5,181 bases of DNA from an uncultured Slackia sp. (GCA_934646845.1 CAKUEV010000146.1:1-5181); one strand, 5' to 3'. Shown: positions 1 through 5,181, numbered from the stretch's first letter. Program-made: numbers and translations. Notes: a model not told the origin generated them from the sequence alone.

Positions 1-261
1 GAAAAGCTGCTCGAAAGCGTCGGCCTTACCGTGAACAAGAACACCATTCCCAACGAGCCCCGCAGCCCGTTTGTGGCGAGCGGCATTCGCGTGGGCACGG
101 CGGCGGCCACCACGCGCGGCCTCGATGCCGAAGACTTCAACATGGTGGGCAAGCTCATCGCCGCGACCGTGTTCGCGAATGGCGATGAAGCGAAGCTCGC
201 CGAAATCAAAGACGGCGTGAAGGCCATTATCGCCAAGCACCCCCTGTATCCCGAGCTGTAA
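1..261 (+). CDS. glyA: Serine hydroxymethyltransferase, C-terminal end (partial, 5' end outside window)
   Basis: The open frame runs from base 1 to a TAA at 259-261 and encodes the last 86 residues of the enzyme. SHMT is a cytoplasmic PLP enzyme that converts serine and tetrahydrofolate to glycine and 5,10-methylene-tetrahydrofolate. The diagnostic segment is NKNTIPNEPRSPFVASGIR followed by VGTAAATTRGL. The arginine of SGIR (bases 88-90) matches the E. coli residue that binds the substrate carboxylate. The usual GTPA motif reads GTAA here. The remaining C-terminal helix and the PLYPEL ending fit the family. The internal GTG at base 31 is not a real start, because the family homology continues upstream of it to the window edge. 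A strong terminator follows, so this is the last gene of its transcript. Confidence 0.95.
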   Translation, partial: EKLLESVGLTVNKNTIPNEPRSPFVASGIRVGTAAATTRGLDAEDFNMVGKLIAATVFANGDEAKLAEIKDGVKAIIAKHPLYPEL

Positions 262-272
262 CCACGTCTGCG

Positions 273-295
273 CGCTGCTCGCATGAAAAGCAGCG
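273..295 (+). repeat. Short inverted repeat (hairpin) after glyA
   Basis: CGCTGCT (273-279) and AGCAGCG (289-295) form a perfect 7-bp stem around a 9-nt loop. No T-tract follows, so it is not an intrinsic terminator by itself. It lies a few bases upstream of the real terminator and could protect the glyA mRNA 3' end. That role is inferred. Confidence 0.4.
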
Positions 296-300
296 AAGAG

Positions 301-342
301 AAGCTCGCCGGCTTAGCATTCCGCTTGGCCGGCGAGTTTTTT
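301..342 (+). terminator. Rho-independent terminator of glyA
   Basis: CTCGCCGGC (304-312) pairs perfectly with GCCGGCGAG (328-336), giving a 9-bp GC-rich stem with a loop of about 15 nt. Six Ts follow directly (337-342). Three bases upstream (301-303) can also pair with the start of the T-tract, including one G-U pair. This is a textbook intrinsic terminator for + strand transcription and separates glyA from upp. Confidence 0.9.
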
Positions 343-369
343 GTGTGCCGCGTGGCATTGCAGTATCAT
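341..369 (+). promoter_or_regulatory. Candidate sigma-70-type promoter for upp
   Basis: TTGTGT (341-346, 3 of 6 to consensus) and TATCAT (364-369, 5 of 6) are separated by exactly 17 nt. The start of transcription would fall near 376, leaving a leader of about 25 nt before the upp ATG. The -35 box overlaps the last bases of the glyA terminator T-tract. A promoter is expected here because the terminator isolates upp from glyA, but the -35 match is weak. Confidence 0.5.
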
Positions 370-400
370 GAATTCGTTTCTATTCAGAGAGGATGAGCCC

Positions 401-1051
401 ATGGCCAACGTTACGTACGACGAGAATTGCCTTACCGTGCTCGACCATCCGCTGGTCGGCCATAAGATGACGATTTTGCGCGACGAAAGCACCGCCCCCG
501 CGCACTTCCGCAAGCTTGTCCACGAGCTCGCGGCGCTTGAGGCCTATGAGGCGACGCGCGATTTGCCCACGACGCAGGTGCAGGTGAAAACCCCCATTTG
601 CGAAACCGAGGGCGTGCGACTCAAAGACGACGCCTTGGCCGTGGTTCCCATTCTTCGTGCAGGCATGGGCATGCTCGAGGGCGTGCTTTCGGTTGTTCCG
701 TCGGCCGCTGTGGGCGTGCTCGGCATGGAGCGAGACGAAGAGACCCACGAGCCCCATTCCTATTACGCGAAAATGCCTCAGAGCATCGAGAACCGCATGG
801 CGCTCGTGATCGATCCCATGTTGGCTACGGGCGGAAGCGCTCTGGCCGCCATCAAATACCTTCGAGAGGCGGGCGTGAAAGACATTCGCCTGCTCGTGAT
901 GGTCGCCGCCCCTGAAGGCGTGGCTGCCGTGAACGCCGCCGAGCCCGACGTGCATATTTGGGCCTGCGCGCTCGATGAAGGCCTCAACGATGCCGCATAT
1001 ATCGTTCCCGGCCTTGGCGATGCCGGCGATCGCATCTTCGGCACGATTTAG
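401..1051 (+). CDS. upp: Uracil phosphoribosyltransferase (UPRTase)
   Basis: The product (216 residues; the family is usually about 208-210) converts uracil and PRPP to UMP and pyrophosphate in the cytoplasm, the main uracil salvage step. Family landmarks are PILRAGMGMLEG near residue 80, the RDEET segment, the PRPP-binding loop VIDPMLATGGSA (residues 136-147), and the C-terminal uracil-site motif YIVPGLGDAGDR followed by IFGT. I chose ATG 401 because GAGAGGA lies 8 nt upstream. The frame is open further upstream (ATG 368 and a TTG at 341), but those starts have no ribosome binding site and overlap the promoter and terminator elements. The next gene begins 15 nt after the stop, suggesting one transcript. 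upp close to the atp operon is also known from Firmicutes. Confidence 0.96.
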   Translation: MANVTYDENCLTVLDHPLVGHKMTILRDESTAPAHFRKLVHELAALEAYEATRDLPTTQVQVKTPICETEGVRLKDDALAVVPILRAGMGMLEGVLSVVPSAAVGVLGMERDEETHEPHSYYAKMPQSIENRMALVIDPMLATGGSALAAIKYLREAGVKDIRLLVMVAAPEGVAAVNAAEPDVHIWACALDEGLNDAAYIVPGLGDAGDRIFGTI

Positions 1052-1066
1052 GTAAGGAAATTCTTC

Positions 1067-1528
1067 ATGCGCGATACGCAACGACCCAGCTGGGACGAAT
1101 ATTTCTTGAAGCTCGCCTTCGAGGTTTCGAAGCGTTCGACGTGCCTGCGTCGTGCGGTAGGGGCTATTATCGTGAAGGACCGTCGCATTCTGGCCACGGG
1201 CTACAATGGCGTGCCTTCGGGTTTGCGGCATTGCGAAGAAACGGGATGTTTGCGCGAGCAGCTCGGCGTGCCCAGTGGACAGCGCCACGAGATTTGTCGA
1301 GGCCTGCATGCCGAGCAGAACGCGATCATCCAAGCCGCGCGCTACGGCATCGACATTGAGGGCTCGTCGATCTACATCACCACCGAGCCGTGTTCGGTGT
1401 GCGCGAAGATGCTCATCAATGCCGGCATTAAGGAGATTGTGTTCGCCACCGCGTATCCCGACAAACTCTCTGAAGAGCTGCTCGGCGAAACTGATATCCT
1501 CATTCGTTGCGTTGAATACTCGGAATAA
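1067..1528 (+). CDS. comEB: Deoxycytidylate (dCMP) deaminase, ComEB family
   Basis: The 153-residue protein belongs to the zinc-dependent cytidine/deoxycytidylate deaminase superfamily. It should convert dCMP to dUMP, the substrate of thymidylate synthase. The catalytic zinc motif is complete: H81-A-E83 with the proton-shuttling glutamate, and P108-C109-x-x-C112. The N-terminal part [18 protein letters not shown], the GYNGVPSG segment (45-52) and the [10 protein letters not shown] segment (55-64) are typical of dCMP deaminases rather than tRNA or cytidine deaminases. ATG 1067 has AAGGAA (1054-1059) 7 nt upstream. The 15-nt gap from upp and the shared pyrimidine theme suggest co-transcription. 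The name comEB comes from the B. subtilis competence locus, and nothing here indicates a role in DNA uptake. Confidence 0.93.
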   Translation: MRDTQRPSWDEYFLKLAFEVSKRSTCLRRAVGAIIVKDRRILATGYNGVPSGLRHCEETGCLREQLGVPSGQRHEICRGLHAEQNAIIQAARYGIDIEGSSIYITTEPCSVCAKMLINAGIKEIVFATAYPDKLSEELLGETDILIRCVEYSE

Positions 1529-1540
1529 CGCACGTTATTC
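1523..1540 (+). repeat. Small inverted repeat over the comEB stop codon
   Basis: GAATAAC (1523-1529) and GTTATTC (1534-1540) are perfect inverted copies around a 4-nt loop, and the comEB TAA sits in the left arm. The stem is AT-rich and weak, with no T-tract after it. It could be a minor mRNA 3'-end structure or chance. Confidence 0.3.
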
Positions 1541-1542
1541 AC

Positions 1543-1582
1543 CGGCATGGGTGTTGTTTACGTGCCGCTTACGAGTTTTTTT
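1543..1582 (+). terminator. Weak terminator candidate after comEB
   Basis: CGGCA (1543-1547) pairs with TGCCG (1563-1567), extended inward by one G-U and one G-C pair, around an 11-nt loop. A run of seven Ts (1576-1582) follows, but 8 nt separate it from the stem, more than in a canonical terminator. It competes with another 6-bp pairing (GCACGT 1530-1535 with ACGTGC 1560-1565). The position between two functional units fits a terminator, but termination could be partial or absent. Confidence 0.35.
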
Positions 1583-1636
1583 CAACTTTTAAACGCTTCA
1601 TGCATTCATATGCGTAGTTCTTTGTTAAGGTAACGC

Positions 1637-1665
1637 TTGTTTGCCACGGAATAGAGGCAAATAAC
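1637..1665 (+). promoter_or_regulatory. Weak promoter candidate with internal palindrome, upstream of the atp operon
   Basis: TTGTTT (1637-1642, 3 of 6 to the -35 consensus) and AATAAC (1660-1665, 4 of 6 to the -10 consensus) are 17 nt apart. Transcription would start near 1672, about 26 nt before the first ATG. TTTGCC (1640-1645) and GGCAAA (1656-1661) form a perfect inverted repeat centred between the two boxes, the geometry of an operator, though it may be chance. The rest of the non-coding stretch 1529-1697 shows only AT-rich sequence and no better promoter by eye. Confidence 0.3.
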
Positions 1666-1697
1666 ACGACGAGAAGTAGGAGAGTGAGCACCGCAAT

Positions 1698-1988
1698 ATG
1701 CTCATCGCATTGGGAATTGTGACCGGTATCTTAGGGTTTCTGCCATTGTTCCTGTCTTTGAGGTTATCGCGCCGTTCTACTTCCACGCACGCCCTCACTA
1801 TTGGCCTGTACGGCCTTGCGGGCGTTGCAATTTCTCTCGTCATACTTGTCGCGGGGCTTATCGCCTGCGCGATGCTTGCACGCGACGGGCTCGTGGGTTT
1901 CGTCGTGGCCGAAGGCATCGTGTTTCTGGGCTGCACCATCGCGTTCGTCGTGTACAAGAACGTGCTCGCCAAGCGCAAGCGCGTTTAA
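1698..1988 (+). CDS. Small three-helix membrane protein in the AtpI position of the ATP synthase operon
   Basis: The product has 96 residues and is almost entirely hydrophobic. Three probable membrane helices lie at about residues 2-23, 35-60 and 65-90, and basic ends are visible (RLSRR at 22-26, KRKRV at 92-96). I do not recognise a family motif. Its place directly upstream of atpB, 25 nt away, is where bacteria usually carry atpI, whose product is linked to c-ring assembly and Mg2+ supply. An AtpI-like role is therefore inferred from position and topology only. ATG 1698 is the first start codon after an in-frame stop at 1677-1679. The nearest Shine-Dalgarno-like AGGAG (1678-1682) is 15 nt away, unusually far, so translation may be weak. 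GTG 1719 is an alternative start that would cut into the first helix. Confidence 0.75.
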   Translation: MLIALGIVTGILGFLPLFLSLRLSRRSTSTHALTIGLYGLAGVAISLVILVAGLIACAMLARDGLVGFVVAEGIVFLGCTIAFVVYKNVLAKRKRV

Positions 1989-2013
1989 GTGAAATTAGTA
2001 AGGAAGGAAAGCT

Positions 2014-2817
2014 ATGGAGGGTCTTGCAACCGCTCTCGGTAACTTCGTCGAGGAAGCACAAGGGCTCTCGGCCCAGTTCGATCCCCAGGTCGTGTTCTAC
2101 ATCGGCCCCTGGGGCGTCACGCAGTACATTGTGTGGCTGTTCATCGCTCTGGCCGTGACGTTCGCCGTCGTGCTCGTTGCCGCTAAGAAGATTTCGTTGG
2201 TCCCCACCAACAAATTCGTGAATACGGTTGAGTTTGGTTACGACTTCGTGAACAGCTCTATCGCTGAAGACGTTATTGGCGAAGGCTTCAAGAAGCATGT
2301 GCCGTTCCTCGCAACGATCTTCTTCTTCATCCTCGTCTGCAACATCTTGGGCCTCGTTCCTGGCTTCAAGACGTCCACCGGCGCCATTTCGTGCACCTGG
2401 GCTCTCGCAGTCATTTCGTTCGTGTACTTCAACTTCTATGGCATGAAGACCTTCGGCTTCTTCCAGTACTTCAAGAACCTCTGCCCGTCGGGCGTTCCTG
2501 GCCCCATGAAGCCGGTCATCTGGTTCCTCGAGCTCTTCTCGATGGTCATTCGCGTGCTTACCCTTGCCGTCCGACTTTACGGCAACATGCTCGCTGGCCA
2601 TATGATGCTCGCCATCTTCAGCATCGCCACCACCTGCTTCATCCAGACCGCGCTGTTCTCCGGTTCCATGGACCTCATCGCCGGCCTGCCTTCGATTGCA
2701 TGGTTCGCCCTGCTCGTTGTTATGTATGCCCTCGAGTGCTTGGTTGCTTTCATCCAGGCGTTCGTTTTCGCGATTCTGTCGGCTTCCTACGTGTCCACCG
2801 CGGTGCACGCGCACTAA
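2014..2817 (+). CDS. atpB: F-type ATP synthase F0 subunit a
   Basis: Subunit a forms the two proton half-channels next to the c-ring in the membrane. The 267-residue product has about five predicted membrane helices (roughly 38-58, 95-116, 124-143, 166-210, 225-262). The signature RLYGNMLAGH carries the essential arginine R187 (E. coli R210) and N191 (N214). E173 matches E. coli E196, and Q248 in FIQAFVFAIL matches Q252. The E. coli pair E219/H245 appears reversed here as H196/E241, a pattern known from other bacteria and mitochondria. The usually conserved proline seven residues before the arginine is V181. ATG 2014 is preceded by AGGAAGGA (2001-2008) with 5 nt spacing. The gene follows the atpI-position gene closely and is followed by an unusually long 160-nt gap before atpE. 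Confidence 0.96.
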   Translation: MEGLATALGNFVEEAQGLSAQFDPQVVFYIGPWGVTQYIVWLFIALAVTFAVVLVAAKKISLVPTNKFVNTVEFGYDFVNSSIAEDVIGEGFKKHVPFLATIFFFILVCNILGLVPGFKTSTGAISCTWALAVISFVYFNFYGMKTFGFFQYFKNLCPSGVPGPMKPVIWFLELFSMVIRVLTLAVRLYGNMLAGHMMLAIFSIATTCFIQTALFSGSMDLIAGLPSIAWFALLVVMYALECLVAFIQAFVFAILSASYVSTAVHAH

Positions 2818-2977
2818 GCCCGAATCGTTTGGCATCGACCGCCGCGTCGTTAAACCGCCCGCCCTGCGTGGCGCACACGCATAACTATGGTGTTGCAGCT
2901 GCACCCCTCAGCTGAGCAATATTGGATCTTGCCCCGACGCGACTTGAGAAGTGAGGGGCACGACAAAGGAGGAAACT
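2818..2977 (+). promoter_or_regulatory. Structured atpB-atpE intergenic leader with strong atpE ribosome binding site
   Basis: This 160-nt stretch has no supported gene. A hairpin forms at 2891-2921: TTGC-AGCTG (2893-2901) pairs with CAGCT-GA-GCAA (2909-2919), leaving a 2-nt bulge and a 7-nt loop, with weak extension on the outside. CCCCTCA (2904-2910), which spans the loop and right arm, is also a perfect complement of TGAGGGG (2952-2958), just upstream of the atpE ribosome binding site, so two exclusive folds are possible. The ribosome binding site AAAGGAGG (2965-2972) lies 5 nt before GTG 2978 and is the strongest in the window. This would suit high synthesis of the c subunit. No convincing internal promoter or terminator was seen. 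Confidence 0.5.
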
Positions 2978-3196
2978 GTGGAAATCACGCTCGCGCTCGC
3001 CGCACTGAAGGTCGTCGGCTACGGCCTGGCCGCCATCGGCCCCGGCATCGGCATCGGCATCGCCACCTATGGCCTTTGCACCGCTGCTGCCCGCCAGCCT
3101 GAGATGAAGGGTACGCTCATGGGCTACTTCTTCATCGGCGCTGCTATGTCTGAGGCGCTGGCTCTGCTCGGCTTGGTTCTGTTCTTCATCGGCTAA
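2978..3196 (+). CDS. atpE: F-type ATP synthase F0 subunit c (proteolipid)
   Basis: The 72-residue hairpin protein oligomerises into the rotating c-ring. Helix 1 (about 5-36) contains the glycine motif G21-P-G23-I-G25-I-G27. The polar loop has the conserved R39-Q40-P41, and helix 2 (about 46-71) carries the ion-binding carboxylate E59. The residues that bind Na+ in Ilyobacter-type rings (Gln in helix 1, Ser-Thr after the glutamate) are I26, A60 and L61 here, so H+ coupling is predicted. I chose GTG 2978 because AAAGGAGG lies 5 nt upstream and the resulting length is typical. An in-frame GTG at 2951 would add nine charged residues and include the ribosome binding site inside the gene. The neighbours atpB and atpF confirm the identity. 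Confidence 0.96.
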   Translation: MEITLALAALKVVGYGLAAIGPGIGIGIATYGLCTAAARQPEMKGTLMGYFFIGAAMSEALALLGLVLFFIG

Positions 3197-3204
3197 TCAC
3201 GCTC

Positions 3205-3222
3205 GATTACTGCATGATTACT
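3205..3222 (+). repeat. Short direct repeat between atpE and atpF
   Basis: GATTACT occurs at 3205-3211 and again at 3216-3222, an 11-nt period (about one DNA turn). It lies in the 50-nt gap before atpF. No function can be assigned and chance is possible. Confidence 0.25.
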
Positions 3223-3232
3223 AAGAAAGAAC

Positions 3233-3238
3233 AGGAGG
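3233..3238 (+). promoter_or_regulatory. Ribosome binding site that sets the atpF start at TTG
   Basis: AGGAGG lies 8 nt before TTG 3247, normal spacing. The in-frame ATG at 3214 has no Shine-Dalgarno sequence before it and would place this site inside the coding region. The TTG is therefore the better start. Confidence 0.75.
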
Positions 3239-3246
3239 CAAACGAG

Positions 3247-3855
3247 TTGAAGCATTTCAACAAGGCAGCTGGCAAGCTCAGCGCCGTGGCTCTGTCCGCG
3301 GGTGCTCTCGCTCTGTCGTGCCCGACGTATGCGTTCGCTTCCCAGGAAGGTGGCATCGAAGCCATTCTGCCTGAGATGAGCGAATTCATCCCCATGCTCG
3401 TCGCCTTCATTATTCTGTGGATCGTCCTGGCCAAGTTTGGCTGGCCCGTCTTCGACAAGATGCTTGAGAAGCGCGCGAACACCATTCGCGACGACCTCAA
3501 GAACGCTGAAGAAGCGCGCCAGGAAAGCGAGCGCGTGCTTGCTGAGTACCAGCAGCAGCTCGCTGAGGCCAAGGTTCAGGCTTCCAAGATCGTCGCCGAC
3601 GCCAAGAAGGCCGGCGAAGATGTGAAGGCCGACATCACCGCCAAGGCGCAGGCAGAAGCCGCCGGCATGATTGAGAAGGCCCACGCGGCCATCGAGGCAG
3701 AGAAGAAGGCCGCTATCGCCGACCTTCAGGGTTCTGTCGCCGACCTCTCGATCAACGTCGCGGCCAAGCTCATCGGCAACGACTTGACCGATGACGAGCA
3801 TCGCAAGATGATCGAGCGCTATGTCGCAGAGGCAGGTAGCTTCAATGCCAAATAA
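3247..3855 (+). CDS. atpF: F-type ATP synthase F0 subunit b, with signal-peptide-like N-terminus
   Basis: Subunit b is the peripheral stalk that holds F1 still against the turning c-ring. From TTG 3247 the product has 202 residues, longer than the common 156-175. Residues 1-31 look like a signal peptide: a basic start (MKHFNKAAGK), a hydrophobic core (11-25) and an A29-F30-A31 site for signal peptidase I. C25 does not sit in a good lipobox. The usual single membrane anchor follows at about 45-67 (ending LAKFGWPVF). Then comes a long charged, alanine-rich coiled coil (about 70-165, starting KMLEKRANTIRDDL), and a C-terminal region that meets delta. ATG 3214 would add 11 residues but lacks a ribosome binding site. 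The gene overlaps atpH by 11 nt, suggesting coupled translation. Confidence 0.93.
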   Translation: MKHFNKAAGKLSAVALSAGALALSCPTYAFASQEGGIEAILPEMSEFIPMLVAFIILWIVLAKFGWPVFDKMLEKRANTIRDDLKNAEEARQESERVLAEYQQQLAEAKVQASKIVADAKKAGEDVKADITAKAQAEAAGMIEKAHAAIEAEKKAAIADLQGSVADLSINVAAKLIGNDLTDDEHRKMIERYVAEAGSFNAK

Positions 3856-4423
3856 TCGACTGCTCGCAAAAGAAGAGGTCGCGACCTATTCCGGCATGCT
3901 CCTCGACGCCGCCCTTGAGCAGGGTGGGGCAGAGCGCGTGCTTGAGGTTCGCGAGCAGCTGGATTTCGTGCTTCGCACCTATCGCGGCAACGCGGATTTG
4001 CGCGAGGCGCTTGGCAATCCAGCGTACTCCCCTGAGCAGCGACACACGTTGGCCGTCAACGTGTTCGATGGTATCGATCCTTTGGCCGTCAGCGTTATCG
4101 CTGTCATGGCTGAGCGTGGCGACCTCGACAAGCTTTCTTCTACCGTGAATGCGTACCGCAACGCGGCCGAGGAAAAGCTCGGCGTAGCGGTTGTCGATGT
4201 CACCACTGTGGTGGCCCTCGACGATCACCTGCGCGAGGTCATCACCGAGAAGCTCTCTGCTGATCTGGGCAAGAAGGTCGTGTTGCGCGAGCATATCGAC
4301 GCTTCTATCCTGGGCGGCATCATCATGAGCACCAATGGAAAACGCATCGATGCAAGCGTTGCTTCCGAACTGGAACACGCGCGCATCGTGCTCAAAGAAG
4401 AAAACGATGGAGGTGAATGCTAG
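3845..4423 (+). CDS. atpH: F-type ATP synthase F1 subunit delta
   Basis: Delta (OSCP homologue) joins the b stalk to the top of the alpha3-beta3 head. The 192-residue product starts [20 protein letters not shown], the usual N-terminal helical domain (to about residue 105). It ends with the conserved beta segment [16 protein letters not shown] (156-171). I chose ATG 3845, with GAGGCAGG (3829-3836) 8 nt upstream; it sits inside the last codons of atpF. ATG 3821 is also in frame and would add eight residues, but it has a weaker upstream site and a longer overlap. The last codons contain the ribosome binding site of atpA, and the final residue is a cysteine. Length and motifs are normal, with no sign of damage. 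Confidence 0.93.
   Translation: MPNNRLLAKEEVATYSGMLLDAALEQGGAERVLEVREQLDFVLRTYRGNADLREALGNPAYSPEQRHTLAVNVFDGIDPLAVSVIAVMAERGDLDKLSSTVNAYRNAAEEKLGVAVVDVTTVVALDDHLREVITEKLSADLGKKVVLREHIDASILGGIIMSTNGKRIDASVASELEHARIVLKEENDGGEC
4409..4416 (+). promoter_or_regulatory. Ribosome binding site of atpA inside atpH
   Basis: GGAGGTGA is a near-perfect anti-16S match, 6 nt before GTG 4423. An in-frame ATG at 4417 directly abuts this site, only 3 nt after GGAGG, which is tight. GTG 4423 is preferred, but the ATG cannot be excluded. Confidence 0.7.
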
Positions 4424-5181
4424 TGACTGAAATCACCGCGAAGTCTATCGACGAAGCGCTGCGCAAACAGCTGGAGTCCCTCGACACGAGCGTCGATGCA
4501 CGCGAGGTCGGTACGGTCGTCCAGGTTGGCGACGGTATTGCTCGCGTCGACGGCTTGAAGGGCGCCATGGCCGGCGAGCTCCTCGAGTTCATTGGTGAGG
4601 GCGGCAAGACCGTGTACGGCTTGGCCCAGAACCTTGAGGAAGAGGAAGTCGGCGCTGTGCTCCTCGGCGATGTCACGGCAATCCGAGAGAACGATCAGGT
4701 TCGCACCACCGGCAAGATCATGGAAGTGCCTTCGGGCAAGGGTCTTCTCGGCCGCGTTGTGAACCCGCTTGGCATGCCCATCGACGGCAAAGGCCCCATT
4801 AAGGCCGACGGCTATCGCCCCGTCGAGTTCAAGGCTCCTGGCGTTATCAGCCGCAAGCCCGTGCATGAGCCCATGCAGACCGGCATCATCGCAGTTGACT
4901 CGATGATTCCTATCGGCCGTGGCCAGCGCGAGCTCATCATCGGCGACCGCCAGACCGGCAAGACTGCTATTGCTATCGATGCCATTATCAACCAGAAAGA
5001 CAACGACATGATCTGCATCTATGTCGCTGTTGGCCAGAAGGCCTCTACGGTTGCCGGCATCATGGAGACCTTCGAGAAGTACGGCGTTATGGACAAGACG
5101 ATCATCGTCGCCGCCACCGCCGCCGACTCCGCTCCTCTGCAGTACATCGCTCCTATGGCTGGTGCTGCAATGGGTGAGTAC
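4423..5181 (+). CDS. atpA: F-type ATP synthase F1 subunit alpha (partial, 3' end outside window)
   Basis: The frame encodes the first 253 residues of about 500-540 and runs off the right edge. Alpha alternates with beta in the F1 head and binds nucleotide at non-catalytic sites. The N-terminal beta-barrel domain shows [17 protein letters not shown] and [19 protein letters not shown]. The nucleotide-binding domain begins with [16 protein letters not shown], then [19 protein letters not shown] with the Walker A loop G174-DRQTG-K180-T181 (E. coli 169-176). The visible end, MAGAAMGEY, is the expected continuation. The P-loop glutamine (Q177) marks it as alpha, not beta. GTG 4423 shares its first base with the atpH TAG stop, so translation is probably coupled. 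ATG 4417 would add two residues. Confidence 0.97.
   Translation, partial: MTEITAKSIDEALRKQLESLDTSVDAREVGTVVQVGDGIARVDGLKGAMAGELLEFIGEGGKTVYGLAQNLEEEEVGAVLLGDVTAIRENDQVRTTGKIMEVPSGKGLLGRVVNPLGMPIDGKGPIKADGYRPVEFKAPGVISRKPVHEPMQTGIIAVDSMIPIGRGQRELIIGDRQTGKTAIAIDAIINQKDNDMICIYVAVGQKASTVAGIMETFEKYGVMDKTIIVAATAADSAPLQYIAPMAGAAMGEY

Noticed and set aside
380..1333. 317-residue open frame on the minus strand, opposite upp and comEB
   Set aside because: It is antisense to two clear conserved genes, has no recognisable domain, and its length is explained by GC-rich codon bias leaving few stops in that frame.
1641..1669. TTGCCA as a -35 box for the atp operon
   Set aside because: It matches 5 of 6 bases, but at 17 nt spacing the -10 would be ACACGA, which is not acceptable; the pair TTGTTT/AATAAC is slightly better overall.
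2829..2855. TTGGCA with a downstream TTAAAC as an internal promoter before atpE
   Set aside because: The -35 is good but the spacing is only about 15 nt and the -10 is poor, so I did not list it.
1858..2904. 348-residue open frame on the minus strand, opposite atpB
   Set aside because: It covers atpB on the other strand and has a low-complexity composition rich in E, H, R and G, typical of a shadow frame.
2887..3102. Small + strand frame running from the atpE leader into atpE
   Set aside because: It overlaps the conserved atpE gene in another frame, turns into an Arg/His-rich shadow, and lacks a ribosome binding site. A leader peptide cannot be excluded but has no support.
3193..3801. 202-residue open frame on the minus strand, opposite atpF
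   Set aside because: It mirrors the atpF coding sequence, shows no domain, and has no ribosome binding site that I could support.
1..5181. Mobile element, phage, CRISPR or defence system
   Set aside because: All coding space is filled by conserved housekeeping genes in standard order. I saw no long terminal repeats, no regular repeat-spacer pattern and no transposase-like or nuclease-like frame.

Overview
The window is a housekeeping stretch of a GC-rich bacterial chromosome. All genes I can support lie on the + strand. In order they are the 3' end of glyA, upp, a ComEB-type dCMP deaminase gene, a small membrane-protein gene in the usual atpI position, and then the F-type ATP synthase operon atpB-atpE-atpF-atpH-atpA, with atpA cut by the right edge. 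Several traits suggest an actinobacterium of the Coriobacteriia type, perhaps Eggerthellaceae: GC-rich codon use, strong Shine-Dalgarno sites, GTG and TTG starts, and a b subunit with a signal-peptide-like N-terminus. This placement is an inference from style and remembered family resemblance, not from a search.

Bases 1-400 hold the end of glyA, a first hairpin without a T-tract, a strong intrinsic terminator (301-342), and a promoter-like pair whose -35 box overlaps the terminator T-tract and probably drives upp. Bases 401-1528 hold upp and comEB, 15 nt apart and probably co-transcribed. UPRT makes UMP from uracil and dCMP deaminase makes dUMP. With the one-carbon units made by GlyA, this end of the window serves pyrimidine and thymidylate supply.

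Bases 1529-1697 are non-coding. They hold small inverted repeats, a weak terminator candidate and a weak promoter candidate for the ATP synthase operon.

Bases 1698-5181 encode the atpI-position protein, then F0 subunits a, c and b, and F1 subunits delta and alpha. The gene order matches the classical bacterial atp operon. The c subunit has the key glutamate but lacks the polar Na+ ligands, so the enzyme is predicted to be proton-coupled. Subunit a carries the non-E. coli His/Glu arrangement around its essential arginine. The largest non-coding gap inside the operon (160 nt) lies just before atpE, the gene whose product is needed in most copies. It contains a good hairpin and a possible competing pairing near a very strong ribosome binding site.

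I found no mobile element, CRISPR array, tRNA, rRNA or novel system. The points most worth a second look are the signal-peptide-like AtpF N-terminus, the structured atpE leader, the unassigned three-helix protein upstream of atpB, and a few substitutions at usually conserved positions in AtpB and GlyA.
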